Source of the DNA: Streptomyces flavidovirens DSM 40150
GTDB taxonomy: Bacteria > Actinomycetota > Actinomycetes > Streptomycetales > Streptomycetaceae
Reading direction: 5' to 3'
Assembly: GCF_000429085.1 (NCBI RefSeq)
Contig: NZ_AUBE01000003.1
Span: 389,215 to 453,214, forward strand
DNA length: 64,000 nucleotides
Under the pieces are notes generated by a model. It was given only the letters and a program-made list of their open reading frames with translations, was not told the origin of the DNA and made no database searches. Position numbers and translations under genes: made by a program. Every line of letters begins with the position of its first letter. The first letter of the stretch is position 1. Below, piece after piece: positions 56,091 through 64,000 of this stretch.

Positions 56091-57383
56091 ATGTCTTCTG
56101 ACTTCTTCATTCCGGACCCCGAGGGCACCGTCCCCAGCGCCGAGGGCTACTTCGGCGCGTACGGCGGCAAGTTCATCCCGGAGGCGCTCGTCGCCGCGGT
56201 CGACGAGGTCGCCGTCGAGTACGACAAGGCCAAGTCCGACCCGGCCTTCGCGGCCGAGCTGAACGAGCTCATGGTCAACTACACCGGCCGCCCCAGCTCG
56301 CTGACCGAGGTGCCCCGGTTCGCCGAACACGCGGGCGGCGCGCGGATCTTCCTCAAGCGGGAGGACCTGAACCACACCGGCTCGCACAAGATCAACAATG
56401 TGCTCGGCCAGGCGCTGCTCACCAAGCGCATGGGCAAGACGCGCGTGATCGCGGAGACCGGCGCCGGACAGCACGGGGTGGCCACCGCCACCGCGTGCGC
56501 CCTGTTCGGTCTCGAATGCACCATCTACATGGGCGAGATCGACACCCAGCGCCAGGCGCTGAACGTGGCCCGGATGCGGATGCTCGGCGCCGAGGTCGTC
56601 GCCGTGAAGTCCGGCAGCCGCACCCTGAAGGACGCCATCAACGAGGCGTTTCGCGACTGGGTCGCCAACGTCGACCGTACGCACTACCTCTTCGGCACGG
56701 TCGCCGGACCGCACCCCTTCCCCGCCATGGTCCGCGACTTCCACCGGGTCATCGGCGTCGAGGCACGCCGCCAGATCCTGGAGCGGACGGGGCGGCTGCC
56801 GGACGCGGCCGTCGCGTGCGTCGGCGGCGGGTCCAACGCCATCGGCCTCTTTCACGCGTTCATCCCGGACGCGGAGGTACGCCTGGTCGGCTGTGAGCCC
56901 GCCGGGCACGGCATCTCGACCGGCGAGCACGCGGCCACCTTGTCCGCGGGCGAGCCGGGCATCCTGCACGGCTCGCGGTCGTACGTCCTCCAGGACGAGG
57001 AGGGCCAGATCACCGAGCCGTACTCCATCTCGGCGGGCTTGGACTACCCCGGCATCGGCCCGGAGCACGCGTACCTCAAAGACAGCGGACGCGGCGAGTA
57101 CCGGGCCGTGACGGACGACGCGGCGATGCAGTCCCTGCTGCTCCTCTCGCGTACCGAAGGCATCATCCCGGCCATCGAGAGCGCCCACGCGCTCGCCGGC
57201 GCGCTGGAGCTCGGCAAGGAGCTCGGCAAGGACGGGCTGATCCTGGTCAACCTGTCCGGGCGCGGCGACAAGGACATGGACACGGCCGCCCGTTACTTCG
57301 GCCTGTACGACACCGACGCCGAGGTCGAGGCCGACGCCTCCGCCGTCGACGGCGCCGCCGAGATCCAGAGGGACACCAAGTGA
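56091..57383 (+). CDS. trpB: Tryptophan synthase beta subunit TrpB
   Basis: TrpB condenses indole with serine. The 430-residue PLP enzyme has the cofactor lysine in [35 protein letters not shown], and the phosphate-binding [10 protein letters not shown]. An N-terminal segment [16 protein letters not shown] is typical. The stop overlaps the GTG of trpA, as expected for the alpha2-beta2 complex. Confidence 0.97.
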   Translation: MSSDFFIPDPEGTVPSAEGYFGAYGGKFIPEALVAAVDEVAVEYDKAKSDPAFAAELNELMVNYTGRPSSLTEVPRFAEHAGGARIFLKREDLNHTGSHKINNVLGQALLTKRMGKTRVIAETGAGQHGVATATACALFGLECTIYMGEIDTQRQALNVARMRMLGAEVVAVKSGSRTLKDAINEAFRDWVANVDRTHYLFGTVAGPHPFPAMVRDFHRVIGVEARRQILERTGRLPDAAVACVGGGSNAIGLFHAFIPDAEVRLVGCEPAGHGISTGEHAATLSAGEPGILHGSRSYVLQDEEGQITEPYSISAGLDYPGIGPEHAYLKDSGRGEYRAVTDDAAMQSLLLLSRTEGIIPAIESAHALAGALELGKELGKDGLILVNLSGRGDKDMDTAARYFGLYDTDAEVEADASAVDGAAEIQRDTK

Positions 57384-58213
57384 GCGGGAACATTCAGCTG
57401 CTGAGCGACACCCTGGAGCGGGCCAAGTCAGAGAACCGGGCAGCTCTGATCGCCTATCTTCCGGCCGGCTTCCCGACCGTCGACGGCGGTATCGAGGCCG
57501 TCAAGGCGGTCATCGCGGGCGGCGCGGACGTCGTCGAGGTCGGGCTGCCGCACAGCGACCCGGTGCTCGACGGGCCGGTCATCCAGACCGCCGACGACAT
57601 CGCCCTGCGCGGCGGAGTGAAGATCGCCGACGTGATGCGCACGGTTCGGGAGGCGCACGAGGCGACCGGGGCGCCGGTGCTCGTCATGACGTACTGGAAC
57701 CCGATCGACCGCTACGGCGTGGAGCGCTTCACGGCGGAGCTGGCGGAAGCGGGCGGCGCGGGCTGCATCCTGCCCGACCTGCCGGTCCAGGAGTCGGCGC
57801 TGTGGCGCGAGCACGCCGAGAAGCACGGCCTGGCCACGGTCTTCGTGGTCGCTCCGAGCAGCAAGGACGAGCGCCTCGCCACGATCACGGCGGCGGGGTC
57901 GGGATTCGTCTACGCGGCCTCGCTGATGGGCGTGACCGGTACGCGGGAGTCCGTCGGCGCGCAGGCCCAGGATCTGGTGCGCAGGACGCGGGCGACGACC
58001 GAGCTGCCGGTGTGCGTCGGGCTCGGGGTCTCCAACGCCGTACAGGCCAAGGAGGTCGCCGCCTTCGCCGACGGCGTGATCGTCGGGTCCGCTTTCGTTC
58101 AGCGGCTGCTGGACGCGCCGGACGCGACGGCCGGTCTTGACGCCGTACGGGCGCTTGCGGGCGAGCTGGCCGAGGGCGTGCGCAGGGGCGGCGGCGGGGC
58201 CGGCGCTGCCTGA
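57380..58213 (+). CDS. trpA: Tryptophan synthase alpha subunit TrpA
   Basis: TrpA cleaves indole-3-glycerol phosphate and channels indole to TrpB. The 277-residue barrel has [19 protein letters not shown], holding the catalytic glutamate and aspartate region, and the phosphate site [26 protein letters not shown]. The GTG start overlaps the trpB stop. A Gly-rich C-terminal tail ([10 protein letters not shown]) is unremarkable. Confidence 0.97.
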   Translation: MSGNIQLLSDTLERAKSENRAALIAYLPAGFPTVDGGIEAVKAVIAGGADVVEVGLPHSDPVLDGPVIQTADDIALRGGVKIADVMRTVREAHEATGAPVLVMTYWNPIDRYGVERFTAELAEAGGAGCILPDLPVQESALWREHAEKHGLATVFVVAPSSKDERLATITAAGSGFVYAASLMGVTGTRESVGAQAQDLVRRTRATTELPVCVGLGVSNAVQAKEVAAFADGVIVGSAFVQRLLDAPDATAGLDAVRALAGELAEGVRRGGGGAGAA

Positions 58214-58274
58214 TACCGCCTGGTGCCGGCTGACGCGAACAACTGAGCGGTGTAGCCCGTAAGGGTGGACCTGG

Positions 58275-58304
58275 ACCGGGGAGGCGCGCCGGCGCCTTCC
58301 CGGT
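58275..58304 (+). terminator. Terminator after trpA
   Basis: ACCGGGGAGGCGC (58275-58287) pairs with GCGCCTTCCCGGT (58292-58304) with one mismatch and a four-base loop, 60 bp after the trpA stop. Confidence 0.72.
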
Positions 58305-58318
58305 TCGTTGCTGCGGGT

Positions 58319-59323
58319 GTGAGTGACAAGAACCGTGAGGGAAAACGAACCGCCCGCGAGCGCCTCATTCAGGAGCGCGAGGCGCAGAAGGCGCGTGACA
58401 GGCGCAGGCGGACATTGATCGTGGCCTCGGCCGTGGTCGGCGTGCTGGGGCTGGCCGCCGTGGTGGGCATTCTCGCCGCGAACACGGGCTCGGACGGGGA
58501 CGGCGACGACAGCGCGAGCACCGTGGTGGCGCCCAAGGGCACGGACGACAAGGGCGATCCGAAGATCGTGGTGGGGGCGGCGGACGCACCGTCGACCCTC
58601 ACGGTGTGGGAGGACTTCCGCTGCCCCGCCTGCGCCCTGTTCGAGAACGCCTTGCGGGACACGATCCATGAGCTGGAGGACGCGGGCCAGATCAAGGTCG
58701 AGTACCACCTGGTCACGCTCATCGACGGGAACATGGGCGGCTCCGGATCGCTGAAGGCGGCCAATGCGGCGGCCTGCGCGCAGGACGTGGGCAAGTTCGC
58801 GCCGTACCACGACGTGCTCTACCAGAACCAGCCGCCCGAGCCCGACGACGCCTTCGGCAAGGAAAGCCGGCTGATCGAGCTGGCGGGGAAGGTCGACGGG
58901 CTCGTCACAGAACCGTTCAAGCAGTGTGTCGCCGACGGGACGCACAACGGCTGGGTGCGGAAGTCCCACGAGGCGTTCCAGAAGAGCGACGTCAGCGGGA
59001 CACCGACCGTGCGGCTCAACGGGGAGTCCATCTTCCCGAAGAAGGGCAACGAGCAGATCTCGCCGGAGAACCTGAAGAAGTGGGTCGCCGAGGCGAACAA
59101 GGGCAAGAAGGCGGGGACGGCGACCGCCACTCCGCCCGGGTCCGCGACGTCCCCGGCGCCCGCGCCTCCGGCGTCGTCCGCGCCGCAGGCCTCCGCACCT
59201 CCGGGAGCCGCGGCCCCGGCTTCGGTGCCTCCCGTCTCGTCCGCGCCCCGGGCGTCTGTGCCTGCGGCCTCCGTGCCTCAGGCGTCTGTGCCTCAGGCGT
59301 CTGTGCCTCCCGTTACGCCGTAG
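58319..59323 (+). CDS. Membrane-anchored DsbA-like oxidoreductase (CPAC) with repeat tail
   Basis: The GTG at 58319 (VSDKNREGKRTARERL) gives 334 residues: a charged N-terminus, one membrane segment (about 38-57), an extracytoplasmic thioredoxin-fold domain with C102-P-A-C105 in WEDFRCPACALF and cis-proline loop VSGTPTVRLNG, then a low-complexity tail from about residue 265 rich in Pro, Ala and Ser. The last 40 residues are tandem copies of ASVPQ. The tail may act as a flexible spacer in the wall. It is a paralogue of the protein at 28977. Confidence 0.9.
   Translation: MSDKNREGKRTARERLIQEREAQKARDRRRRTLIVASAVVGVLGLAAVVGILAANTGSDGDGDDSASTVVAPKGTDDKGDPKIVVGAADAPSTLTVWEDFRCPACALFENALRDTIHELEDAGQIKVEYHLVTLIDGNMGGSGSLKAANAAACAQDVGKFAPYHDVLYQNQPPEPDDAFGKESRLIELAGKVDGLVTEPFKQCVADGTHNGWVRKSHEAFQKSDVSGTPTVRLNGESIFPKKGNEQISPENLKKWVAEANKGKKAGTATATPPGSATSPAPAPPASSAPQASAPPGAAAPASVPPVSSAPRASVPAASVPQASVPQASVPPVTP
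59256..59314 (+). repeat. 15-bp coding tandem repeats at the end of the dsbA-like gene
   Basis: Units of GTGCCTCAGGCGTCT (and close variants with GCGGCCTCC) recur in frame about four times, encoding Val-Pro-Gln-Ala-Ser. The array is likely to change length by slippage. Confidence 0.8.
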
Positions 59324-59394
59324 GTGTGTGGGGCCCGGGCGCGGGCCCGGGCGCGCCCGGGGGCGTGAGCGCGGGGTGGCTCGTTATCCAGACG

Positions 59395-59429
59395 TTGCCG
59401 GGTGGGTTGTCGTACGTCCCACCCGGCAA
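59395..59429 (+). terminator. Perfect hairpin immediately before lgt
   Basis: TTGCCGGGTGGG (59395-59406) and CCCACCCGGCAA (59418-59429) are perfect complements with an 11-base loop. It ends 18 bp before the lgt ATG, over the only candidate ribosome-binding bases (GCAAGG). It may terminate the upstream transcript or control lgt translation. Confidence 0.65.
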
Positions 59430-59447
59430 GGTAGCGTCGACCCTGCC

Positions 59448-60392
59448 ATGGACCTTGCCTACATCCCCAGCCCGTCGACCGGTGTGATCGAGCTCGGACC
59501 GATCCCGCTCCGCGGCTACGCGTTCTGCATCATCATTGGCGTCTTTGTGGCCGTCTGGTACGGCAACAAGCGCTGGGTCGCCCGGGGAGGTAAAGCCGGC
59601 ACGGTGGCCGACATCGCCGTGTGGGCGGTGCCGTTCGGCCTCGTCGGCGGGCGGCTCTACCACGTGGTCACTGATTACCAGCTGTACTTCAGCGAGGGTC
59701 GGAACTGGGTCGACGCGTTCAAGATCTGGGAGGGCGGCCTCGGTATCTGGGGAGCCGTCGCTCTCGGCGCGGTCGGCGCCTGGATCGGCTGCCGCCGCCG
59801 CGGGATTCCGCTGCCCGCCTGGGCCGACGCGATGGCTCCCGGTCTCGCCTTCGCCCAGGCGATCGGCCGCTGGGGCAACTGGTTCAACCAGGAGCTGTAC
59901 GGGCGGCCGACCGATCTGCCCTGGGCCGTCAAGATCTCCGAGGGCGTGAACCGCGAAGCGGGGACGTACCACCCGACCTTCCTGTACGAGTCGCTGTGGT
60001 GCGTCGGCGCGGCGCTGGTCGTCATCTGGGCCGACCGCCGCTTCAGGCTCGGACACGGGCGGGTCTTCGCGCTGTACGTCGCGCTGTACTGCATGGGCCG
60101 CGGCTGGATCGAGTACATGCGCGTCGACGAGGCGCACCACGTGCTGGGACTGCGGCTCAATGTGTGGACCTCGATCGTGGTGCTGGTGTTCGCCGTCGCG
60201 TACTTCGTGATCTCCGCGAAGGCGCGGCCGGGGCGCGAGGAGATCGTCGAGCCGGTCTCGCTGGAGAAGGGCGACTCGGGGGCGGACGGTGCGGGTGCGG
60301 GTGCCGAAGTGGGTGCCGACGCTGATGGTGATCGTGATTCGGTTGCTGATGCTGGGGCCGGCGGCAAGGCTGACGCCGAGGCCAAGGACTAG
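59448..60392 (+). CDS. lgt: Prolipoprotein diacylglyceryl transferase Lgt
   Basis: Lgt transfers diacylglycerol from phosphatidylglycerol to the lipobox cysteine of prolipoproteins. The ATG at 59448 gives 314 residues; the frame open from 59328 crosses the hairpin. Seven membrane segments are expected; the Lgt signature GRWGNWFNQELYGRPTDLPW lies about residue 140. The C-terminal 50 residues are Asp/Ala/Gly-rich and hydrophilic. trpA-dsbA-lgt order is usual in Streptomyces. Confidence 0.96.
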   Translation: MDLAYIPSPSTGVIELGPIPLRGYAFCIIIGVFVAVWYGNKRWVARGGKAGTVADIAVWAVPFGLVGGRLYHVVTDYQLYFSEGRNWVDAFKIWEGGLGIWGAVALGAVGAWIGCRRRGIPLPAWADAMAPGLAFAQAIGRWGNWFNQELYGRPTDLPWAVKISEGVNREAGTYHPTFLYESLWCVGAALVVIWADRRFRLGHGRVFALYVALYCMGRGWIEYMRVDEAHHVLGLRLNVWTSIVVLVFAVAYFVISAKARPGREEIVEPVSLEKGDSGADGAGAGAEVGADADGDRDSVADAGAGGKADAEAKD

Positions 60393-60410
60393 AGCGTCCG
60401 GCGTTTGAGG
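60393..60410 (-). repeat. Dispersed intergenic repeat, partial copy
   Basis: The core GTCCGGCGTTTGAGG here is the reverse complement of the repeat near 14377. It overlaps the start of the lgt terminator. Confidence 0.7.
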
Positions 60411-60448
60411 GGTGGGGTGCGGCGCAGGCGCGCCGCACCCCACCCCTC
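60407..60448. terminator. Bidirectional terminator between lgt and the citE-like gene
   Basis: The 19-base arms 60407-60425 and 60430-60448 are perfect complements around AGGC, and T60406/A60449 extend the stem. The hairpin overlaps the stop codon of the convergent citE-like gene (60447-60449). Confidence 0.9.
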
Positions 60449-61277
60449 AGGCGGTGGCGCGGGATGCCAGGGACAGGGTTCGCTGGGCGGCCGCGACTAC
60501 CGCCGCGTCGACGAAGCGGCCGTCCGGGAGGGCCAGCGCGCCCCCCTCCGCAGCGGCGGCCTTGACGATTTCCTCCGCCTGTTCGACTTCCTGAGGTGTG
60601 GGGAGGAAAGCGCCCTCGATCACCGGCAACTGGCGAGGATGCAGTGCCGTACGGCCGAGGAAGCCCAGCGCCCGGCCCCGCGCGCACGACGCCGCCAGCC
60701 CCTCCAGGTCCCGGACGTCCGGGTGCACCGACTGGACCGGCGGCTCCAGGCCCGCCGCCCGTGCCGCGACCACCACCCGGCTGCGTGGCCACGCGAGCCC
60801 TGCGTCGTCCCGTACGCCCAGGTCCGCGCAGAGGTCCGCCTCGCCGAGAGCGATCCCTCGTAGCGAAGGGTGCGCCACCGCGATGGCGTGCGCGAGCTCG
60901 ATGCCTAGCGCCGATTCGAGCAGGGCGTACAGCGGTACGTCCGGCATCCGCTGCGCGACGTTCCGTACCTCGGTGGGGTCCGTGACCTTCGGGAGGCGGA
61001 CGGCCGAGAGTCCGGGCAGTCCGGCCAGGGCGCGCAGATCCGCCTCGGCGAAGGGACTGCCCAGGGCGTTCACCCGGACGTGGACGGGGAGTGAGGGGTG
61101 ACGCTCGGTGAGAAGCTCGGTCGTCGCTGAGCGGGCGTACCCCTTGCGGTCCGGTGCGACCGCGTCCTCCAGGTCGACGATCACGACATCGGCGCCGGAC
61201 CGCAGCGCCTTGGCGACCGTTTCGGGGCGGTCGCCCGGTACGTACAGCCAGGTCAGGGCGGCGAGAGGTGTGGTCAT
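60447..61277 (-). CDS. HpcH/HpaI-family CoA-ester lyase (CitE-like)
   Basis: The 276-residue barrel belongs to the citrate lyase beta/malyl-CoA lyase family, which cleaves or forms carbon-carbon bonds in acyl-CoA esters with Mg. Motifs are LYVPGDRPE, VIVDLEDAVAPDRK, LLESALGIELAHAIA and GEADLCADLG, which hold the metal acidic residues. The exact substrate (malyl-, citramalyl- or other CoA) is unknown. The ATG overlaps the stop of the CoA-transferase gene in ATGA. Confidence 0.88.
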   Translation of the reverse strand: MTTPLAALTWLYVPGDRPETVAKALRSGADVVIVDLEDAVAPDRKGYARSATTELLTERHPSLPVHVRVNALGSPFAEADLRALAGLPGLSAVRLPKVTDPTEVRNVAQRMPDVPLYALLESALGIELAHAIAVAHPSLRGIALGEADLCADLGVRDDAGLAWPRSRVVVAARAAGLEPPVQSVHPDVRDLEGLAASCARGRALGFLGRTALHPRQLPVIEGAFLPTPQEVEQAEEIVKAAAAEGGALALPDGRFVDAAVVAAAQRTLSLASRATA

Positions 61278-62548
61278 CGGGTGCCGCCGGTCGCGCGGAG
61301 CGTGGCGATCTCGGACGCGGACAGTCCCGCCTCGGTGAGTACGGCTTCTGTGTCGGCGTTGTGCGGGCGGCCGGCCCAGCGGATCGCGCCGGGCGTCTCG
61401 GAGAGGCGGAAGAGGACGTTCTGCATGCGCAGGGGGCCCAGGTCGGGGTCCTGGATCTCGGTGATGGTGTCCAGGGCGCGGTACTGGGGGTCAGTCATGA
61501 CGTCCCGTACGTCGTAGACGGGGGCGATCGCCGCCTCGGCTTTTTCGAACGCGGCAAGCGCCTCGTCGCGCGTGTGGCGGGCGATCCAGTGGCCAACCGC
61601 CTCGTCGAGTTCGTCGGCGTGCTCGGCGCGGCCGCTGCCTGTGGTGAACCACGGTTCGTCGATGAGGTCGGGGCGGCCCACCAGGCGCATCACGCGCTCG
61701 GCGACGGACTGCGCCGAGGTGGAGACCGCGACCCAGGCGCCGTCGGCGGTGCGGTAGGTGTTGCGGGGGGCGTTGTTGCGGGAGCGGTTGCCGGTGCGGG
61801 GCTGGATGTAGCCGAGCTGGTCGTACCAGAGGGGGTGGGGGCCGAGGATGGTGAGGATCGGTTCGATGATGGCCATGTCGATGACCTGGCCCCGGCCTCC
61901 GTTGGTTGTGGTGCGGGCTGTGAGTGCGGTCATCACCGCGTAGGCGGTCGCGAGCGCCGTGATCGAGTCGGCCAGGCCGAACGGGGGGAGCGTGGGCGGG
62001 CCTTCCGGTTCGCCGGTGATCGCCGCGAAGCCGCTCATCGCCTCGGCGAGCGTGCCGAAGCCGGGGCGGTGGGAGTACGGGCCGAACTGGCCGAAGCCAG
62101 TGACTCGGGCCAGGACGAGGCGGGGGTTCGCGGCGGTCAGTTCGGCTGGGCCCAGGCCCCATTTCTCCAGGGTGCCGGGGCGGAAGTTCTCGATGATCAC
62201 GTCGGTGGTGGCGGCGAGGCGCAGGAGGGCGTCGCGGCCGGTGGGGGCGGAGAGGTCGAGGGTGATGGTGCGTTTGTTGCGGCCGAGGAGTTTCCACCAC
62301 AGGCCGATGCCGTCCTTGGACGGGCCGTGGCCTCGGGACGGGTCGGGTTTGGCCGGGTGCTCGACCTTGATCACGTCCGCACCGAAGTCGCCGAGCATGG
62401 TGGCGGCCAGGGGGCCGGCGAAGAGGGTGGCCAGGTCCAGGACTCGTAGGCCGGTGAGGGGTGGGGGTGAGGGTGGGGGTGGGGGTGGGGGTGGTGTGGG
62501 TGTGGGTTCGGGTGCTGGTGTGGGGGTTGGGGCTGGTGCCGAGGTCAT
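61274..62548 (-). CDS. Class III CoA-transferase (CaiB/BaiF family)
   Basis: The ATG at 62548 gives 424 residues. The first about 32 are a Thr/Pro repeat (TPTPAPEPTPTPPPP), then the CaiB fold begins LRVLDLATLFAGPLAATMLGDFGADVIKVEHP and continues with NKRTITLDL, ENFRPGTLEKWGLG and GLADSITALATAYAV, which should carry the catalytic aspartate. It moves CoA between carboxylic acids. The start overlaps the stop of the upstream ADP-ribosylglycohydrolase-like gene and its stop overlaps the lyase start. The frame extending to 63163 overlaps the upstream gene and is rejected. Confidence 0.88.
   Translation of the reverse strand: MTSAPAPTPTPAPEPTPTPPPPPPPPSPPPLTGLRVLDLATLFAGPLAATMLGDFGADVIKVEHPAKPDPSRGHGPSKDGIGLWWKLLGRNKRTITLDLSAPTGRDALLRLAATTDVIIENFRPGTLEKWGLGPAELTAANPRLVLARVTGFGQFGPYSHRPGFGTLAEAMSGFAAITGEPEGPPTLPPFGLADSITALATAYAVMTALTARTTTNGGRGQVIDMAIIEPILTILGPHPLWYDQLGYIQPRTGNRSRNNAPRNTYRTADGAWVAVSTSAQSVAERVMRLVGRPDLIDEPWFTTGSGRAEHADELDEAVGHWIARHTRDEALAAFEKAEAAIAPVYDVRDVMTDPQYRALDTITEIQDPDLGPLRMQNVLFRLSETPGAIRWAGRPHNADTEAVLTEAGLSASEIATLRATGGTR
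62455..62546 (-). repeat. Low-complexity GGGTGG/GGGGGT tract
   Basis: A near-continuous run of GGGGGTG-type units on the plus strand encodes the Thr/Pro-rich N-terminus of the CoA-transferase on the minus strand. Strain-to-strain length change is likely. Confidence 0.75.
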
Positions 62549-64000
62549 GGGCGTAGTGCCTCCGTGTGGGTGAGGTGGGCCAGGGTGTCGAAGCCGATGC
62601 CGTCGAAGCCTGCGACGGAAGTGGCCAGGCGGTTGCGGAGGGGGGCGGTCCAGTGGGTGGGGATCGCCTCGGGGGAGCCGGTGAGCAGGCCGGCGATGCT
62701 GCCTGTGGTCGCGCCGTTGGAGTCGGTGTCCCAGCCGCCGGACACGGCTCGGCAGATGGAGCCGGCGAAGTCGCCGTCGGCGTGGGTGAGGGCCGCCGCG
62801 ATCAGGGCGGCGTTCGGGAGCACGTGTACCCAGTGGTGGTGGCCGTAGGCGGCGTGGAGGTCGTCCACGACGGTGTCGAAGGTGGCTCTTGACGCTTTGG
62901 CTGCTGCTTTGATGCCGAAGCGGACGGCTTGAGCGAGGCGGGACTCCGGGGGGACGACGGTCAGGCCGGTGCGCAGGCAGTGGTGTACGTCGGTGGTGCC
63001 GGCGGCGGCTTCGGCGATGGTCGCCGCGATGAACATCGCGCCGTACACGCCGTTCGCGGTGTGGGTGAGGGTCGCGTCCCGGTGGGCCTGTTCGGCGGCG
63101 GCGGCCGGGTTGCCGGGGTGCGTCCAGCCGTGGATGTCGGCGCGGATCAGGGCGCCGATCCATTCCCGGAAGGGGTTGTGGTGCGTGGCTGTTTGAGGGG
63201 GTGTCAGGCCGAGGAGGAGGTTGCGGTAGGCGATGCGTTCGGCGGTGAACGTGCGGCCGGCCGGGAGCTCGTCCAGCCAGAGGTTGGCAAGCTGGGTGGT
63301 CGTGAAGGCTTTGGTGTGGCGCTGGAGGAGGAGCAGGCCGAGGAGGGGATAGTTCAGGTCGTCGTCCTCGGGCATGCCGTTGATGTTCTCGGCCAGGGAG
63401 GTGGGGGCGGAGCGGCGGTTCCAGGGGTGGCGGGCGAGGAGGTCGCGGGGGGCGCCTTGGGCGGTGAACCAGGTCTTCAGGGGCCAGTTGCCGGTGGCGG
63501 CGGCGAGTTGGCGGATGGCGGTGAGGGGGAGCTTCTCGACCGGTTTCCCCAGGAGGCAGCCGGCGGCGCGGCCTAGCCAGGCTGCGTGCAGGCGGGTTTG
63601 GAGGGGGGTGGGGAGGGGGGCTGCGACTGGCTCTGGCAGCGGGGGGTGGGCGCTGTTCGCGGGGGCGTTGGGGGGTGGGGGTGCGGTGGCTTCGGGGGCG
63701 GTGCCGCGCCGGGGCGTCTCCTCGGGCGTCGAACGTTCGGGTACTGCGTTGGTTCGTTGGCGGTGGTTGCGTTCAACGCCCTGCGGGGAGCGCCCCGACA
63801 CGTCCCCGCCCGGCACCGTTGGTTGGTGGGCGGGGGTGGTCTCGTCCGCTGTTGGCACCGGGGGTGGTGGGGTCTTGGTGGGCCATGTTGGGCAGGCTGT
63901 TCTGATGGCCTGTAGGGGTGTTGGTTCGGCCCGGGTGGTGGGGGTGGGGAGCTGGGACAGGTCGTTCAGGAGTCGTTCTGCCAGCGTGCGCAGGTGTGGG
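62545..64000 (-). CDS. ADP-ribosylglycohydrolase-family protein (5' end outside window)
   Basis: The frame is open to the last base, so the GTG at 63858 is probably internal and the N-terminus lies beyond the window. The 485 visible residues include an N-terminal part (LAERLLNDLSQLPTP) and a proline-rich linker, then an ARH fold beginning LHAAWLGRAAGCLLGKPVEKLP with metal-binding acidic motifs NGMPEDDDLNYPLLG and GGWDTDSNGATTGSIAGLL. Such enzymes remove ADP-ribose from proteins, DNA or metabolites; several relatives act on other glycosides, so substrate is uncertain. Its stop overlaps the CoA-transferase start. Confidence 0.82.
   Translation of the reverse strand, partial: PHLRTLAERLLNDLSQLPTPTTRAEPTPLQAIRTACPTWPTKTPPPPVPTADETTPAHQPTVPGGDVSGRSPQGVERNHRQRTNAVPERSTPEETPRRGTAPEATAPPPPNAPANSAHPPLPEPVAAPLPTPLQTRLHAAWLGRAAGCLLGKPVEKLPLTAIRQLAAATGNWPLKTWFTAQGAPRDLLARHPWNRRSAPTSLAENINGMPEDDDLNYPLLGLLLLQRHTKAFTTTQLANLWLDELPAGRTFTAERIAYRNLLLGLTPPQTATHHNPFREWIGALIRADIHGWTHPGNPAAAAEQAHRDATLTHTANGVYGAMFIAATIAEAAAGTTDVHHCLRTGLTVVPPESRLAQAVRFGIKAAAKASRATFDTVVDDLHAAYGHHHWVHVLPNAALIAAALTHADGDFAGSICRAVSGGWDTDSNGATTGSIAGLLTGSPEAIPTHWTAPLRNRLATSVAGFDGIGFDTLAHLTHTEALRP

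Noticed and set aside
1..64000. Mobile elements, integrases, attachment sites, tRNA or rRNA genes
   Set aside because: No transposase or integrase motifs, no tRNA-like cloverleaf sequences and no rRNA were recognised by eye; a tRNA scan would settle the tRNA point.

Overview
The window is a high-GC chromosomal segment from an actinobacterium, almost certainly Streptomyces. The evidence is the strong G/C bias at third codon positions, the many GTG starts, the long runs of stop/start-overlapping genes, and a gene order (murE to divIVA, ileS, dksA-like, lspA, rluD; phoD; dnaE; hisDCBH-priA-hisF-hisI-trpE; trpC-trpM-trpB-trpA-lgt) that matches my memory of Streptomyces chromosomes. No prophage, integrase, insertion sequence, CRISPR array, tRNA, rRNA or antibiotic gene cluster was found. 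This is core chromosome with a few accessory insertions.

Layout. 1-14258 is the division and cell-wall (dcw) cluster: murE (5' end outside the window), murF, mraY, murD, ftsW, murG, ftsQ, ftsZ, pgeF, yggS-like, sepF, yggT-like and divIVA, closed by a perfect 18-bp hairpin. The ftsQ-ftsZ gap holds a promoter-like pair, two WhiA-type cores and an inverted repeat in the probable 5' UTR. 14259-14618 holds copies of a dispersed intergenic repeat. 14619-18060 carries ileS on the minus strand behind a translational T-box leader; the synthetase has a GxHH version of the HIGH motif. 18376-21353 encodes a DksA/TraR-like protein with a lysine-rich tail, lspA, an RluD-type pseudouridine synthase and a GNAT acetyltransferase.

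21400-31923 is more accessory: a secreted GH5 cellulase with a palindromic operator-like site, a Na+/H+ antiporter, an MscS-type channel, a dienelactone hydrolase-like protein, a secreted M43-type metalloprotease, a Tat-exported PhoD phosphatase, a DsbA-like protein, a membrane protein and a DUF2252 protein with kinase-like motifs. 32091-44587 holds dnaE, a 59-residue protein, an NYN-domain protein, an ABC exporter pair, a membrane protein, a YbaK deacylase, a LON-domain protein and two uncharacterised proteins.

44664-58213 is the histidine/tryptophan region. hisD, hisC, hisB, a 55-residue membrane protein, hisH, priA, a RidA-like gene and hisF are tightly overlapped. A convergent TIGR03085 gene follows, then hisI, trpE, three small unknown membrane-protein genes, and trpC-trpM-trpB-trpA. 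PriA joins the two pathways because it serves as both HisA and TrpF, and no separate trpF is visible. The window ends with a second DsbA-like protein, lgt, and a minus-strand operon in which an ADP-ribosylglycohydrolase-like gene (5' end outside the window), a CaiB-type CoA-transferase and a CitE-like lyase overlap by four bases at each junction.
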